NCBI GenBank assembly: GCA_021401465.1
Contig: JADDMT010000056.1
Span: 69,374-133,373, forward strand
Reading direction: 5' to 3'
DNA length: 64,000 bases
DNA from: Teratosphaeria epicoccoides
Taxonomy: Eukaryota; Ascomycota; Dothideomycetes; Mycosphaerellales; Teratosphaeriaceae
Part shown: in pieces, positions 53,570 through 64,000 of the stretch
Position numbering within the stretch: position 1 is the first letter of the stretch
Layout of the letters: every line of letters starts with the position of its first letter
Translations under genes and position numbers: made by a program
The notes under the pieces: generated by a model
The model's database searches: none
Seen by the model: the letters and a program-made list of their open reading frames with translations, nothing else
Told to the model about the DNA's origin: nothing

Positions 53570-55188
53570 GATGTGATCTGGGCCAACTTGAAGTGATTAG
53601 CGCGGAGTTCAAAGAATTGATCTGCATTTTCGAGCAGCTAATTGCCATCGCAAGTGTCGACAGCATCATCGGTCAATTCACCGGGTCGATAACCAGTCAC
53701 GCTGGCGGCAAGTAGGTCAAGCTTGTCAGCCAGTAGTCGGCTAGCCAGCTGATCAACCGGCTGATTTACTAATGACAAGAACTTGCCCATGGCAAACAGC
53801 TGCAACCGGGACATCTGCACCAGACGACGATATCTGGCATTAATGTTGTCTAGCTTGCGGGAAATCTGTCTGCTGCTCTCGCTATGTGCTACGGTGATCG
53901 CCGCAGATAGCGTGGCTCCTTTGCTCTAGTCTTGGCTATTGCACTGTCTGTGTTTCGATGTCGGCATGTCTGCTGCCGGGGGCTGCCCAGCATGCTGCGC
54001 AGAATCCACGGTAGCTTATTGCAGCTCCCGGAAGTGCACCGGCAGAGCCTTCTGGCAGCTCCGATCCACGTCAAGATCCTTCGTCACCTAGACGGAGTGA
54101 TATGGATCATCGACATGCTGATTGCTGCCGTCTCCGACAGTTCCGACCTGATATCCAGCGGTGCAGGTTGACGAAATGCCGGACTACTTCACCTATAACG
54201 GCCCGACTTGCGTGATCTTTATGGCAGTGAGTTGACTAATGGTGGAATTGAACCCAAGCTAACTCCTGAAATGGGCCAGGACGGTCGCCGCGGAGGATAG
54301 CAAGTGAGCCAAAAGTCTCTGCGTCCTTTTGCTGCCATAATGCTGACATCCCGAAGGTCTGTTGGCGTGAAGGCCGAGACCGTGTCAGACTTCATCATCT
54401 ACACTCAAGAATCCTTGTAGCCTATGGCATGGGCTGATACGTGCCGGAGCTGTACAAGAACGGCAAGGAGACTGGTCGCATTATAGGGACGTATGGTAGC
54501 TCCTTCTTACACTTCAAAACGCTGCTGAAGAACCTGGGAGCTGAGCACTCCAATCTCGCATACAAGTCTCCGAACCGTTTTAGGTTCTCGACAATGGAGA
54601 GGCGATTGGCGAGAATACGGGCGCCGGCGATATGGCTTGGTATATGGACGACATGGAAGGGCCAAGGCTGAAGATGTAGAGAGAATTGAAGGCGTGAACG
54701 CAGAAACGGTATGCGCGTCAGCTCGACTGGCACTCTATTGCTCTACTGAGGGACTGTGCTGCATGAACGAATACCCGAGCGGCATTGTATGTTAGAGTGA
54801 TGCAGGGTAAGCTTACCAAGTCTGCGGAAGTCGATTTAACGGCCTACCACTCGAATGAATTGGTGCACGATCCACCGCACGAAGGACTGAAGAAAGCTAT
54901 TCTTCAAGATGAGAATACTTCCCCTCGTTTTGCTGGTGCGCGACTGCATCCTGTGTTGACTTCTCCTGTTGACCGGCTGACTGGTCGTTTGACCGATGTA
55001 ATCACTCGCCGTTGGCGCCTAATTATTATCGTGAATGAAGAACCTGCTTCCACACCTAGCATAGGTGGAGACCGATGTGAGTTAAGACCCGCATAGCTGT
55101 ATCACTTGCTTGTTTACGCAACGATAGTCGCCAAAGCTTGACGTGGCCCAAGGTTCACCACCGACACGCTCAGGACTCCACCGGTCAT
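53570..55188. other. Intergenic with a decayed coding-like stretch
   Basis: 1.6 kb. Around 54175-54225 (+) 'DEMPDYFTYNGPTCVIFMA' ends at a donor-like GTGAGT, and 54441-54671 reads 'MPELYKNGKETGRIIGTYGS' then 'LLKNLGAEHSNLAYKSPNRF'. Both look like former exons, but in-frame stops separate them and no start or family can be fixed. Near 53690-53780 and 54960-55000 there are many short GTC/GAC-rich words (CCGGCTGA, TTGACCG). No clear transposon. Confidence 0.35.
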
Positions 55189-56279
55189 CTAATGATTCTT
55201 CTCGTCCATCCTCTCACCCGCGTGCGGCTGCGCAAATTCATCATACTCCTTCTGGCTCACATCTCTCGGTGGCTCTACGCTCTGATCACCCGGCGTGTAA
55301 CCTGGAGGCGGCAAATTTGCTGGGTTGTGGTTCACACCCTCTGCGGCTTGCAATGTCTCCCACAACTGCACCATCGAGCCTGGAGGCGGCTGCACCTGGC
55401 CCGCCAAGATCTGCTGGTGCCGCAGCTTCTCTACATGATAGAATCTCTCGTTCTCAGACGTCCGCTCCACTATCACGGTGCCGTCGACCTGGACACCCAG
55501 GTATAGGCCTTTGGACTTCGTGTATGTCCATACTGGCGGCCGCTTGGAGAAGACTTCGTGGTCGACTTGGCCGCCACCGCCAAGAGGCCCGACAGACGCG
55601 GCAATTTCAGCTCCAAGGGTTGCACGGACGCGGGTGAATCCTTCCATGCCCTTTTCGTCGTTGATGACACAGACGCAGTCGTAGATGTCGGCTCCTGCGA
55701 TGAGACCCCAGCCGAGAGTGTGGATGAGTAGACCAGAAGGTGGAGACCACTGACCGTTTGGCATCTTCTCAACGAGGACCCCGGAGCCGCCAGCGCCAGA
55801 CCAGTGCAGGCCCACGCGCATGACAGTGAAGATTGCTAGGCCTTTGGCTTGACGAATGACCTGTGCTTGTCAGCAGTGAGTATCAAGATGGGTACGGCTG
55901 GCAAGGCACCTCTGGCGGGATCTTGTCCAAACTCTTTTGTTTCTTGGCCTTTCCGTCCTTCCCGCCGCCCTGCTCCGCTTGGAAGCCATCTATTGCAAAG
56001 CTTCGATTCGAAGACGATTAGCGGATGCTTCAGCCGCCTTCAGTCAGGTATCATCAGTGCCCACCTCCGCAAGATGCGAGCAGCCTTGTCAGCCTCTTTG
56101 TCCAAAGATGTGGGCCAGAATGCTTCGGCACCCAATTTATTAGAGAGCTTGTTGACGGGCCCTCCAATCTTCTGGAACCAGGTGTTGCTCTGAGCTTTGG
56201 TCTTCTCCCAGACAGACTGCTTGGCTGGTGGTGCCTGCTGCGGTGCAGCCGGAAAAGCTGGTGATTGCTGGGATGCCAT
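55189..56279 (-). CDS. SYLF-domain (Ysc84-like) lipid-binding protein
   Basis: Three exons, 56279-56065, 56000-55910 and 55860-55189; introns 64 and 49 nt; 325 aa. The N-terminus is Pro/Gln-rich. 'LDKEADKAARILRSFAIDGF' (exon 1/2 join) and 'KIPPEVIRQAKGLAIFTVMR' (exon 2/3 join) start the SYLF domain. It continues 'VGLHWSGAGGSGVLVEKMPN', 'WSPPSGLLIHTLGWGLIAGA' and 'DIYDCVCVINDEKGMEGFTR'. SYLF domains bind phosphoinositides, and in yeast Ysc84 also bind actin at endocytic sites. Unlike Ysc84/Lsb3 there is no SH3 domain; the tail is Pro-rich and acidic. The fit of three exons in phase makes the model reliable. Confidence 0.9.
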
Positions 56280-57786
56280 CGTGAACTAGGTTGCCATCAA
56301 TTCGATATTTTGTGCGTCGGAGTATGTAGGTGCAAAGTCAAGTATCAATGCAGGTGAATATAGCACAGATGAAGCTGTGAGCGAGTATATAATATCTAAG
56401 CTTGCATGTGATAAGTAGGATCCTGGCAGACACACATGGCAGATGCATTCGCTACCATGGCAAGATGCATGCAGGTCTACGTAAGGTAGGTAGGTGAGGT
56501 GGTGGGGTGACGTCCTCGGCGGCTCTGACCGCCAGGTTTAACCGGCCAAGTTTGCAGCTGCTGCACTGCAGAAGGTTCATGGGGCACCACCGCACCACAA
56601 ATCTGCGCAAAGCCGCGCACCATCACAAAAGAGAGACGAGGGACCTGCTGCCAAAAGTCAAAAGGAACGGCGCTAAGACGAAGTACTTGGTATCTGCAGT
56701 CGACATATCAGCTCCAACTCTTGGTTCATACCCACCACCAGCTTGTCGTCTTGAACCGATGTCAGACTTTGCCTCTTGTCCGCAGAGCCAACCAGCATGA
56801 TACCGCAAAGCAGTGTATGTGGGAGCGGCTGGGCACACTTGGTTTACCAGTATGCTCTCAGATATCATCATCCAGAAAATAGCATGGAGCACAAGCGCGA
56901 TCTTACCATCAGATTGCATAGACACCTGTATGAGCGCTGCAGATGAGCAAGCTTGGAGGGCAACGTGGAGTGTGTGCCATCTTCTAGGTCGTCACCGCAT
57001 CATGGAAGCCATCGATTTGCACCGATTACCCTCGTGGTGACGGTTTTAAAGTGGTGTTCGATCTCGACGCACATCCAGAATCGCCAATCCATGATTATGT
57101 GCAGACACGAGAGTCCGAGGGTGACGATGATTTGAGTTGGTGGTCTTGATTGTTTGTGCAGGAGAAATGGAAACACGCGGACGAAGATTTTGATATCTGA
57201 ACCGCGGAGGTCCGTGCGGGCTAATTGCGATACATCCCACCAGACATGCTAAATATCCCACCAGCTTGGCGAACTATGGAAACAGGTCCATATACAGTCA
57301 GTCAGTCCACGAGCGGTCGACCACATCCACGGGCAGTCACCATGTCAAAAGGCAGTCCATTGTCTGACAAAGCACTCGTTTGCGTAAGTAGGAGGTAGTC
57401 AACCAGATCGACCAGTAAACCAGTTTTAATCGACCGGTGTCAGATGGGATGCTTATTACTGAAACATGAAGCCATTTGATCCGTGCGCACGACTCGGCGA
57501 AAGATTCTTCCCAAGCTTCTCAGTCCAATGCGACATGCTGGAACAACTTGCCAGAAAAGTAATCCACACACCACACGCCTATACGCTACTGCCATTGCTA
57601 CACAACAAACTTCTTGTACAAATAGCTGATATCCATTAGGACTAATACCACACAGCCACCCGACACGTTTACACGACGCAGTCCACCTGATCCTCCAGAC
57701 GATCCTCCACCATCCTCCCACATCTCGCCTGTACAAGCCGAGGACAATTGCTAGAGGGCCTCTGTCATACCTGGTGAATTCTACCC
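56280..57786. promoter_or_regulatory. Divergent intergenic region, SYLF / eIF4E-like
   Basis: 1.5 kb between divergent starts. Around 57290-57430 there is a stretch dense in CAGTC, GACCA and GGTCGA words without a regular period. No gene. Confidence 0.4.
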
Positions 57787-58899
57787 ATGGCCCAAAACGA
57801 CGAGAACAGCCCAAGCAATCTCTGGACTCGTAGATCGAAGTATGACATGCTTCCAAGACCGCAAGCCTCTACTAATAGCGCACGTGACAGCACTAGCAGC
57901 AAGTTGAGCCTGTCTATGAACAAATCTGAGCAACCCACCCGAGAAAGCCACGAAAACACACCTTCAGCCAAGCGATACGGAAGCCTGAGTAGTCACGGCA
58001 ACAAGAACGCTTTCAGCGCTCCTTACGGTGTAGCGTCCCCGACAAGTGCTGGCGGATCATCCGCATTCGGCTTAGGAAGCGGCGCATTCGGATTTGGCAG
58101 TGCTACAAAAACACCAAAAACGCCTGGATCGGCCTTCGAATTCCCAAAAAGTGGAGGGGACAAGAAGGACGGGCACATCTCCAGTGGCGGTGAGGAGAAA
58201 GAGGATAGCAGGAAGCCACCAGTGCGAAGATCACAGTCGGCATTCAAGACCCCAGTCGCGCCTGCAGAAGCACCACAAAGGGAGCCAGCACCAGGACAGT
58301 GGCCTCTGAAGTACACATGGGTGATACATTACCGACCGCCTACCAACAAGACCGCAGACTATGAAGCCTCCATCGAAGCCGTGTGCCAATTCAACACAGT
58401 GCAGGACTTCTTCAAGGTGTATTATCATCTCAAGCGACCAAGCGCATTACCGACTGTCAGCGACTACCACCTGTTTCGCGAAGGAATACGGCCAGTATGG
58501 GAAGATGAGCAGAACAAACGAGGCGGCAAGTGGATCTTGAAGCTCAAAAAGGGCGTTGCCGACCGATATTGGGAGGACCTACTGCTGGCTATAATCGGTG
58601 ATCAATTTGCAGAGGCGTCCGAGGAGGTCACTGGCGCAGTCGTGTCAGTACGCAGTGGCGAGGATCAGATCTCGATATGGGTCAAGATGGACGGCGGGCG
58701 CAATGTCCGAGTGCGCGAGACCATCAAGCGCGTGCTGAATCTACCACCGGATACCCAGCTGCAGTTCAGAAGCCATGATGAATCTATAACGCAGGGTCAG
58801 CAGGCGGACCAGGCGCGCAAGGACAAGAGGCGGAACACTTTGCAAGCCAAAGGTGCTAGTGCGCCGACAGAGTTTGAGCAGGGCGAGGACGCGGCTTAG
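57787..58899 (+). CDS. eIF4E-family cap-binding protein (4EHP-like)
   Basis: Single exon, 370 aa. The first ~170 residues are disordered and Ser/Gly-rich. The fold begins 'QWPLKYTWVIHYRPPTNKTA' and continues 'FNTVQDFFKVYYHLKRPSAL', 'YHLFREGIRPVWEDEQNKRG' with GKWILKLKKG, then 'YWEDLLLAIIGDQFAEASEE' and 'GAVVSVRSGEDQISIWVKMD'. The cap-sandwiching position usually held by the first Trp is Tyr (VIHYRPP) while PVWEDE is kept; this Trp-to-Tyr change is typical of class II eIF4E (4EHP). It may therefore act as a translational repressor rather than the main initiation factor (inference). C-terminal tail basic. Confidence 0.9.
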   Translation: MAQNDENSPSNLWTRRSKYDMLPRPQASTNSARDSTSSKLSLSMNKSEQPTRESHENTPSAKRYGSLSSHGNKNAFSAPYGVASPTSAGGSSAFGLGSGAFGFGSATKTPKTPGSAFEFPKSGGDKKDGHISSGGEEKEDSRKPPVRRSQSAFKTPVAPAEAPQREPAPGQWPLKYTWVIHYRPPTNKTADYEASIEAVCQFNTVQDFFKVYYHLKRPSALPTVSDYHLFREGIRPVWEDEQNKRGGKWILKLKKGVADRYWEDLLLAIIGDQFAEASEEVTGAVVSVRSGEDQISIWVKMDGGRNVRVRETIKRVLNLPPDTQLQFRSHDESITQGQQADQARKDKRRNTLQAKGASAPTEFEQGEDAA

Positions 58900-60021
58900 G
58901 AAGCTGGTCCATTGCGTGCACACTCTCCCAGTCGGCTGCAAAGGACCAAGCTTCTTCATCCTCACCAGCGGCGCTTCAACTTCGTGCGGACTCCTCTGAA
59001 AGACTTACGGAGAGGTCCCGAGAAGAAGAAGGAAGCGGATGCGCTGGTTCAGAGAGCTCCTTGCGTGGGTCCATCACCCCGAGCTGAAGCGGAGCTCAAG
59101 GAACAAGTCATGCGGATGTTTCCTTCGTAGCGGTTGCAAGGCTGCGTGGCCAGTCATCTCATTAGTCAACCAGTCAGTCAAGCGATTGACGAGGTTACTC
59201 GACGCCTTAGACAGCTAACCGTATCAGCGAGGGGTCAGTTGCACAGCAAGCAGTCCGGCATTTGAAGGAACGGTCACTCGTATTAGCACGCCGTCAACTG
59301 CAGCAAGCACTGAACCGGTCGAAGTGGTGCAATTACCATGCGTGACTTGGCTGGGCAAAGGTTCGCGGTGTCTCTGTTGGAGAGCGATTGTGGAGGTACT
59401 TTGTGGGTCATCTTGTTTCGAGCGGTCATGGTCAGCGTTCTCGTGCCTTTTCCGGGCTTCGGTCATTGTGTTTCGGTGGAGCGTTCATTGGCGTGGGATG
59501 TACACTACTTGTCATTGACGGACTGGGTCTTAGCGATGCGTTATTGTCGAAGGCGCGAGCCATATGTACTACTGCCTTAGGCTACGTTCAGGGGCAATGT
59601 TTCTCCATTTCGATGTGCCACATGTGTATCTCGCCGGACTTTAGACAAGTGACACAAAATTGAAGCTTCCGGAACGCGCCAAGCACACGCCAGCGTCACT
59701 TTAGCTCAACTCGACAGCACGTGAATTCCTGCCTGCATACCAGGTTCTGCAAGTCCAACCTCTGTGGCAGTCCGGAAAGGCATAGTTCCGCTGCCTCGAG
59801 CTGTTCGAGAAGGTCATGCTTGTTAGAATAGGCACAGCGAAAGGCAGCACAACGCACCGCTTTGTGCGACCCCGGCTTTGAGGAGAGATGTGCTTAGCTA
59901 TGCCACCATCGCTGGAGAGTCGTAATTCTGGAAACATCGCGGAGCGACTTACATCTGCGATCTGGGGCCAAGCCGCGGACAAGGACTCGAGCGTCGATAG
60001 CTTTGCTACGAACACTTCAGT
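58900..60021. other. Intergenic, nothing recognised
   Basis: About 1.1 kb between two same-strand genes. A further 5' exon of the protease could lie at 59880-60000 but none is clear. No repeat. Confidence 0.35.
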
Positions 60022-63000
60022 ATGGCCTTGGCGATATTCCAAGATACGATTGGGCAGATTGGAGCTTACTTTAGCTCTCAGCAGACTCCGGCTACGAGTT
60101 CCACCAGCGAATCACATGCAACAATGTCACATGATGAAATGGAAGACGCGCTTGCAGAGGAGCTTTTGCAGGTGGAGACGGATCGCAGCAGCAAGAGGGT
60201 GCGGGGCCGTGAAAGTGAGGAGCCTGAGAGGAAGAAAGTGAAGACGGCACCGAGTGACCACGAGAGGCGATCGACCGGCGATTACGACACTCCATCGACG
60301 GCAATGCCAATCGTTCCGCCGAGATCTGGTACATCGAGGCCCAATACGCCAAGACCAATGGCGGAGAAGACGTCGCGCGCAACTGGAAAGACGAATTTTG
60401 GAGGATGTTTCAAACCCGTGAACACGCTGGACAAGGCACCGCACACATCTATCAGGTCATCAGGTGGAAAACCTGTTGCTTTCTATACCGGTGTCAATGC
60501 TACGAAACCCCTGACCATGAAGGCAAGTGCGGGAAGCAATGTTGCAAATCAGAAGAGGTCGTATATCACAGGTCAAGGTCGCGTCGGAGCAGACGGGTCT
60601 GAGTCTGCTCCTTGCGTCAAACGACAGAAGACCAGACATGTCAATGGCACCGTGGGAATGTCGAGCCCTGTGATTGATTTGATTGACGATGACGACAATG
60701 AGCAGTCAGCCAGCCGAGCCCCACAAGCCAGAGCCCCTCACAGAAATAATGGCTTCAACAGCGAGATGCTTTCAGCGGATGGGTACTCAGGAGCCTTTCA
60801 GAAGCCGCACAAGCCGAGAATTCGCAAAGACCGGGATCGATCGAGCAGCAAGGCTACATCCGAGAGTCGTTCGGAGTTTGAAGTGGTGGGCAGCGCGTGC
60901 TCGAGCCGGTCGAGCGCACAGCCGGCCTCGGGACATTCGCCAGCTGTGGTTGTCAATCGCCATTCAGCAGGGCAGTATGCTTTGATGGCAACCCCTGGAA
61001 GGCGAAGAATCGATCAGACTGGAACGCATGGTCCTGCTGATATGCAAGCTCGACCTCCGATCAAATTAGGCGCTGGCGTCGACGATTATAAGGGCGGCCT
61101 TCAGCGTGATTCAGCTGAGAGCGTTGGAAGATCCGGTGCGCATAGCGACGCCTCAAAGTCTTTAAAACAACGTCAGCAACATACGGACGATTCTGAGAAT
61201 AGCTCTCGCGGATCCGATGGTGAACCTTGCACTCTCAGCGCTTATGCTGAGATGGGAGCTCAACAACAAGCTCTCAGACGACAGAAAGCGGCCCAGACTG
61301 CGAGCCAGAATGCGAGAGCTGTGTTCATACGAGACGAGGGAAGCGAGCCGCCGCCCTTGAAGGCCAAACAAAGGATGCAGGCAGGCGCGCGACCGGAATC
61401 TCGAGACGATACTCACAGTGATAGTCTGGACGAGCTCCAGGGTTCGACGACCGTCAATAGCACCGCATCTCGACGCGCCATGGCTAGAAGAGGAACAGAA
61501 CGACCCACGTCATCCGAGAAGGCGCCTTCATCAAAGTTGAGGAGACAGACAGGCAGCACAGATCGGTCGTCCAGCCGGAACTATGGTGACACTCGGGATA
61601 ACAATGCTCGCCAACTTGCAGCCTTTTACACTCTTGCGGGCAACTTTGAAGGTGGTGGTCTCGAGCTCAGGTATGATGACAGCGAAAGACGGCTGGAGCT
61701 GTACGAGAATGGCATTCCAGCGCCTTTACCTGGCCAAAAGGGAATCATTGGCCTCGATGCAGGCGACATCAGTACCGTCTATGCATGCGAAGGCGTTCCT
61801 CGTGTGGTCTTGCAAGGACGCCAAGGCAAGACCTGCTTGGCCTTTATGGATCAGGAAAGCATCGGATGGTTTGGGAACTGCATTGCTGCCATCACTGACC
61901 ATCGCTACAATTACAGGTCAGAGGCTGACGATACACGCTATCGCAACGTGGTTGGTATCATTGAAGATCAACAAAAGCGCGCAGAAGCAGAGGCCGCACA
62001 CCAAAGGCAGCGAATGCAAATGCATGCCAAGCTCCGAGCAGGAAACGAGGGAGAAGATGTCCAATACGACTCGTCAGATCAAGACGAGCGAGCGCCAAAG
62101 CGACGTCAGATCGTGCAGCTCGACCCCGAAAAAGGTGCTCTCACGCGAGCGCTTAGGCAATCGCAAGCAGATAAAGTAGCTCGACAGGCTTTGCGAGCCC
62201 AGGATGAGACTGTCAGTCCTTACTTTAACGGAGAACCCAGGCGTTCGAGCAGGCAGTCCAAGCCAGTGAAGCAGCGCCCGCCGAATCCAGAGCCTATCAA
62301 GTGGACCGAAGTAAATCAGCCCGAGCCTTGGCCACAGCCAGTCATCTATCCAGCGCAAGGTCTGCGAAGGGTGACCGTCGATTTTGCAGACCTGCAACGC
62401 TTGGACGAAGGCGACTTCCTCAATGACAATGTTGTCGGCTTTGCCTTGCGACAGATCGAAGAGAATATGAGTCCTAAATTCAAAGACCAAGTTCATTGGT
62501 TCAGCTCTTTCTTCTATACAACACTGTCGACCAAGAACAAGAAGAAAGCCTTCAATTACGATGGCGTCAAGCGCTGGACCAAGAACAAGGATCTTTTGAG
62601 CACGCCCTACGTAGTGGTACCTATCTGCCAAGAGTTCCACTGGTATGTCTGTATCATCTGCAATTTGGACAAAATCAGGCGACCGCTAGCCGAGATCAAG
62701 TACGGTGCAGAGGAGCAGCTGCCAGTGCAGAAGTCGAGCGCGATTCAAGCGAATGAGGCGAAGGGTGATGAAGATGCAGTGGAGGTCGTATCCGTTGCCC
62801 AAGGCGTTGGTCCGGAAGTGGATAGCATCACGGATGGCGTAGAGAAGCAGTCGCTGTCCGACAGAAGTGGCAATAGCTCACTTCAAGCCTCGATGGGGAA
62901 TGTGTATGCCTTCAATGATGACGGCAAAGCTGGCAATGCTGAAGACCGCCAAATCAAAGTTTCCACCAAGCCTGCTGCAGCACGCAAAGGCAAGAAGGGA

Positions 63001-64000
63001 GCACCAACGCGCACCTATGACCCACATACGCCTTTGATCATCACCCTTGACTCATTGGGCCTCACACACGCCGCCGAGCTCCGGAATTTGAAAGACTACG
63101 TCTGTTGCGAAGCCGAAGCGAAGCGTGGAATCAATGTCGAAAAAGAGGCGCTGCAAGGTCTCACGGCGAAAGGCCTTCCGGAGCAGACCAATTTCTGTGA
63201 CTGTGGCATCTACGTTATTGGCTACATGGAGCAGTTTGCCCAAAATCCAGCGAGTTTTGTGGCGAAGGTGGCTAGCCGGCAGCTTGATCGCGAGGATGAC
63301 TTTGCGAGTTTCGACCCGAATGCGAAAAGGGAGCAAATTCGCAACTCATTGCTGGTACTGCAGAGAGAGCAAGAAGATGAGGTTCAGCACAACATGAGCG
63401 AGAAGGCTTCCAACAGCACCAAAGCGGAGCCTCAGGATGGGGCGGACGCCGGGCAGCAGAAGTCGCCCTCGCCGGAAAACTCTCCCGAGAGGCGACCGCG
63501 TTCAATGGAGGAGCTGCTCGCGGAGGGTCCAAAAGTTACTCATAGCGGGCTGCAACCCATCCAACCAGTTGTTGGACGAGTCAGGAGTTTCAAGCAGTCT
63601 CCATACGAAAAGGCATCTCCATCTCCTCCGCGAAGGATCACGTTACCAGCGACGGGGGATGACGAGCTCGAGATGAGTGTTCCCAGATCCTTGCCTCAGT
63701 CGGATGCATCATCAAGACCCACATTATCCGCTGGCAAGCCACCCGCAAAGAGGGTTGGACCGTTCGAAGAAGAGGATTTGGAGGAAGATGGTATGCTTGA
63801 TCCCGGGCGCGATGTGACCAGCCATGGTCTGAACTCGAGCCGGACCCGATCCACAGCGCCAGTCGGGGGTGAGCCTCTGCTTAATGGGCTGGAGGCAATG
63901 AACAACGCTGGGAAATTGACTTGGAGAGAGGGACATGCTGCCGAAGGCGACAGCAGAACTTCTAGCAAGGGCGTGTCTGTGGGACCTGTGACTCCTGCGC
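60022..64000 (+). CDS. ULP2: Ulp2-type SUMO protease, partial
   Basis: Cysteine protease that trims SUMO chains in the nucleus; open to the right window edge (1,326 residues visible). ATG 60022 follows an in-frame TAG at 59998; ATG 60124 is an alternative. The N-terminal ~560 residues are disordered with 'SSPVIDLIDDDDNEQ', a likely SUMO-interacting motif (VIDLI next to acidic residues). A folded segment 'NFEGGGLELRYDDSERRLEL' (about 540-640) resembles a PH-like domain. The protease begins 'RRVTVDFADLQRLDEGDFLN' and has His873 (EFHWYVC), Asp1010 (LIITLDSLG), Gln1055 and Cys1061 (QTNFCDCGIYV). His and Asp are separated by about 135 residues, a large insertion typical of the Ulp2/SENP6-7 branch. 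The C-terminal tail is Ser/Pro-rich. Confidence 0.92.
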   Translation, partial: MALAIFQDTIGQIGAYFSSQQTPATSSTSESHATMSHDEMEDALAEELLQVETDRSSKRVRGRESEEPERKKVKTAPSDHERRSTGDYDTPSTAMPIVPPRSGTSRPNTPRPMAEKTSRATGKTNFGGCFKPVNTLDKAPHTSIRSSGGKPVAFYTGVNATKPLTMKASAGSNVANQKRSYITGQGRVGADGSESAPCVKRQKTRHVNGTVGMSSPVIDLIDDDDNEQSASRAPQARAPHRNNGFNSEMLSADGYSGAFQKPHKPRIRKDRDRSSSKATSESRSEFEVVGSACSSRSSAQPASGHSPAVVVNRHSAGQYALMATPGRRRIDQTGTHGPADMQARPPIKLGAGVDDYKGGLQRDSAESVGRSGAHSDASKSLKQRQQHTDDSENSSRGSDGEPCTLSAYAEMGAQQQALRRQKAAQTASQNARAVFIRDEGSEPPPLKAKQRMQAGARPESRDDTHSDSLDELQGSTTVNSTASRRAMARRGTERPTSSEKAPSSKLRRQTGSTDRSSSRNYGDTRDNNARQLAAFYTLAGNFEGGGLELRYDDSERRLELYENGIPAPLPGQKGIIGLDAGDISTVYACEGVPRVVLQGRQGKTCLAFMDQESIGWFGNCIAAITDHRYNYRSEADDTRYRNVVGIIEDQQKRAEAEAAHQRQRMQMHAKLRAGNEGEDVQYDSSDQDERAPKRRQIVQLDPEKGALTRALRQSQADKVARQALRAQDETVSPYFNGEPRRSSRQSKPVKQRPPNPEPIKWTEVNQPEPWPQPVIYPAQGLRRVTVDFADLQRLDEGDFLNDNVVGFALRQIEENMSPKFKDQVHWFSSFFYTTLSTKNKKKAFNYDGVKRWTKNKDLLSTPYVVVPICQEFHWYVCIICNLDKIRRPLAEIKYGAEEQLPVQKSSAIQANEAKGDEDAVEVVSVAQGVGPEVDSITDGVEKQSLSDRSGNSSLQASMGNVYAFNDDGKAGNAEDRQIKVSTKPAAARKGKKGAPTRTYDPHTPLIITLDSLGLTHAAELRNLKDYVCCEAEAKRGINVEKEALQGLTAKGLPEQTNFCDCGIYVIGYMEQFAQNPASFVAKVASRQLDREDDFASFDPNAKREQIRNSLLVLQREQEDEVQHNMSEKASNSTKAEPQDGADAGQQKSPSPENSPERRPRSMEELLAEGPKVTHSGLQPIQPVVGRVRSFKQSPYEKASPSPPRRITLPATGDDELEMSVPRSLPQSDASSRPTLSAGKPPAKRVGPFEEEDLEEDGMLDPGRDVTSHGLNSSRTRSTAPVGGEPLLNGLEAMNNAGKLTWREGHAAEGDSRTSSKGVSVGPVTPA

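Noticed and set aside
1..64000. CRISPR arrays, insertion sequences, LTR or DNA transposons, rRNA genes
   Set aside because: Read for direct repeats with spacers, terminal repeats and transposase or reverse-transcriptase motifs; none seen. CRISPR is not expected in a fungal nuclear genome.
1..64000. A secondary-metabolite cluster around the P450
   Set aside because: No PKS, NRPS, terpene synthase or prenyltransferase motif, and the neighbours are a tRNA gene and a glycosyl hydrolase.

Overview
This window is nuclear DNA of a filamentous ascomycete (Pezizomycotina). Introns are short (44-111 nt, mostly 49-75), begin GT and end AG, and the gene families are typically fungal: HapX-like bZIP, fungal rhodopsin-domain membrane protein, Trk K+ transporter, fungal NTF2-like secreted protein, 2EXR/F-box-like proteins, heme-thiolate peroxidase. 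I would guess Dothideomycetes, but no marker gene here proves the class. Genes are monocistronic with 0.3-2.7 kb spacers. I assigned exons by joining reading frames across GT-AG introns and checking phase; no transcript data were available.

Layout. 1-8.3 kb is housekeeping: a PP2A B56 regulatory subunit (minus, cut by the left edge), a TFIIIC tau95-like subunit, and FGAM synthase of purine synthesis. 8.3-20 kb is gene-poor: a 7-TM rhodopsin-domain protein, a broken peroxidase fragment, a secreted NTF2-like protein, an HSL-type alpha/beta hydrolase, and about 3 kb with no convincing gene. At 19.9 kb lies a tRNA-Pro(UGG) gene carrying, besides its normal 37/38 intron, a 59-nt insertion with all the marks of a spliceosomal intron. 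20.9-31.4 kb is accessory in character: a cytochrome P450, a membrane-anchored GH88/GH105-type hydrolase, two helically phased minisatellites upstream of a Trk K+ transporter, and a small 8-cysteine secreted protein. 31.7-45.5 kb holds conserved genes: SPC3 signal peptidase subunit, an RS-rich CTD kinase (CDK12/Ctk1 type), GTP cyclohydrolase I, an F-box-like protein overlapping a small membrane protein, and a CASTOR-like ACT-domain protein; a frameshifted F-box-like pseudogene interrupts the run. 45.8-50 kb holds a collided pair of damaged genes (F-box-like against MYND zinc finger), the HapX-like iron regulator and an N/Q-rich protein. 51.4-64 kb holds a PQ-loop protein, an AIG2-like protein, a SYLF-domain protein, an eIF4E-family protein and a Ulp2-type SUMO protease cut by the right edge.

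The genes do not form one pathway; this is a mixed chromosomal arm segment. The strongest novelty candidate is the doubly interrupted tRNA-Pro gene. Second are the phased CCAAT (31 bp) and CACGTG (21 bp) tandem arrays upstream of the K+ transporter.
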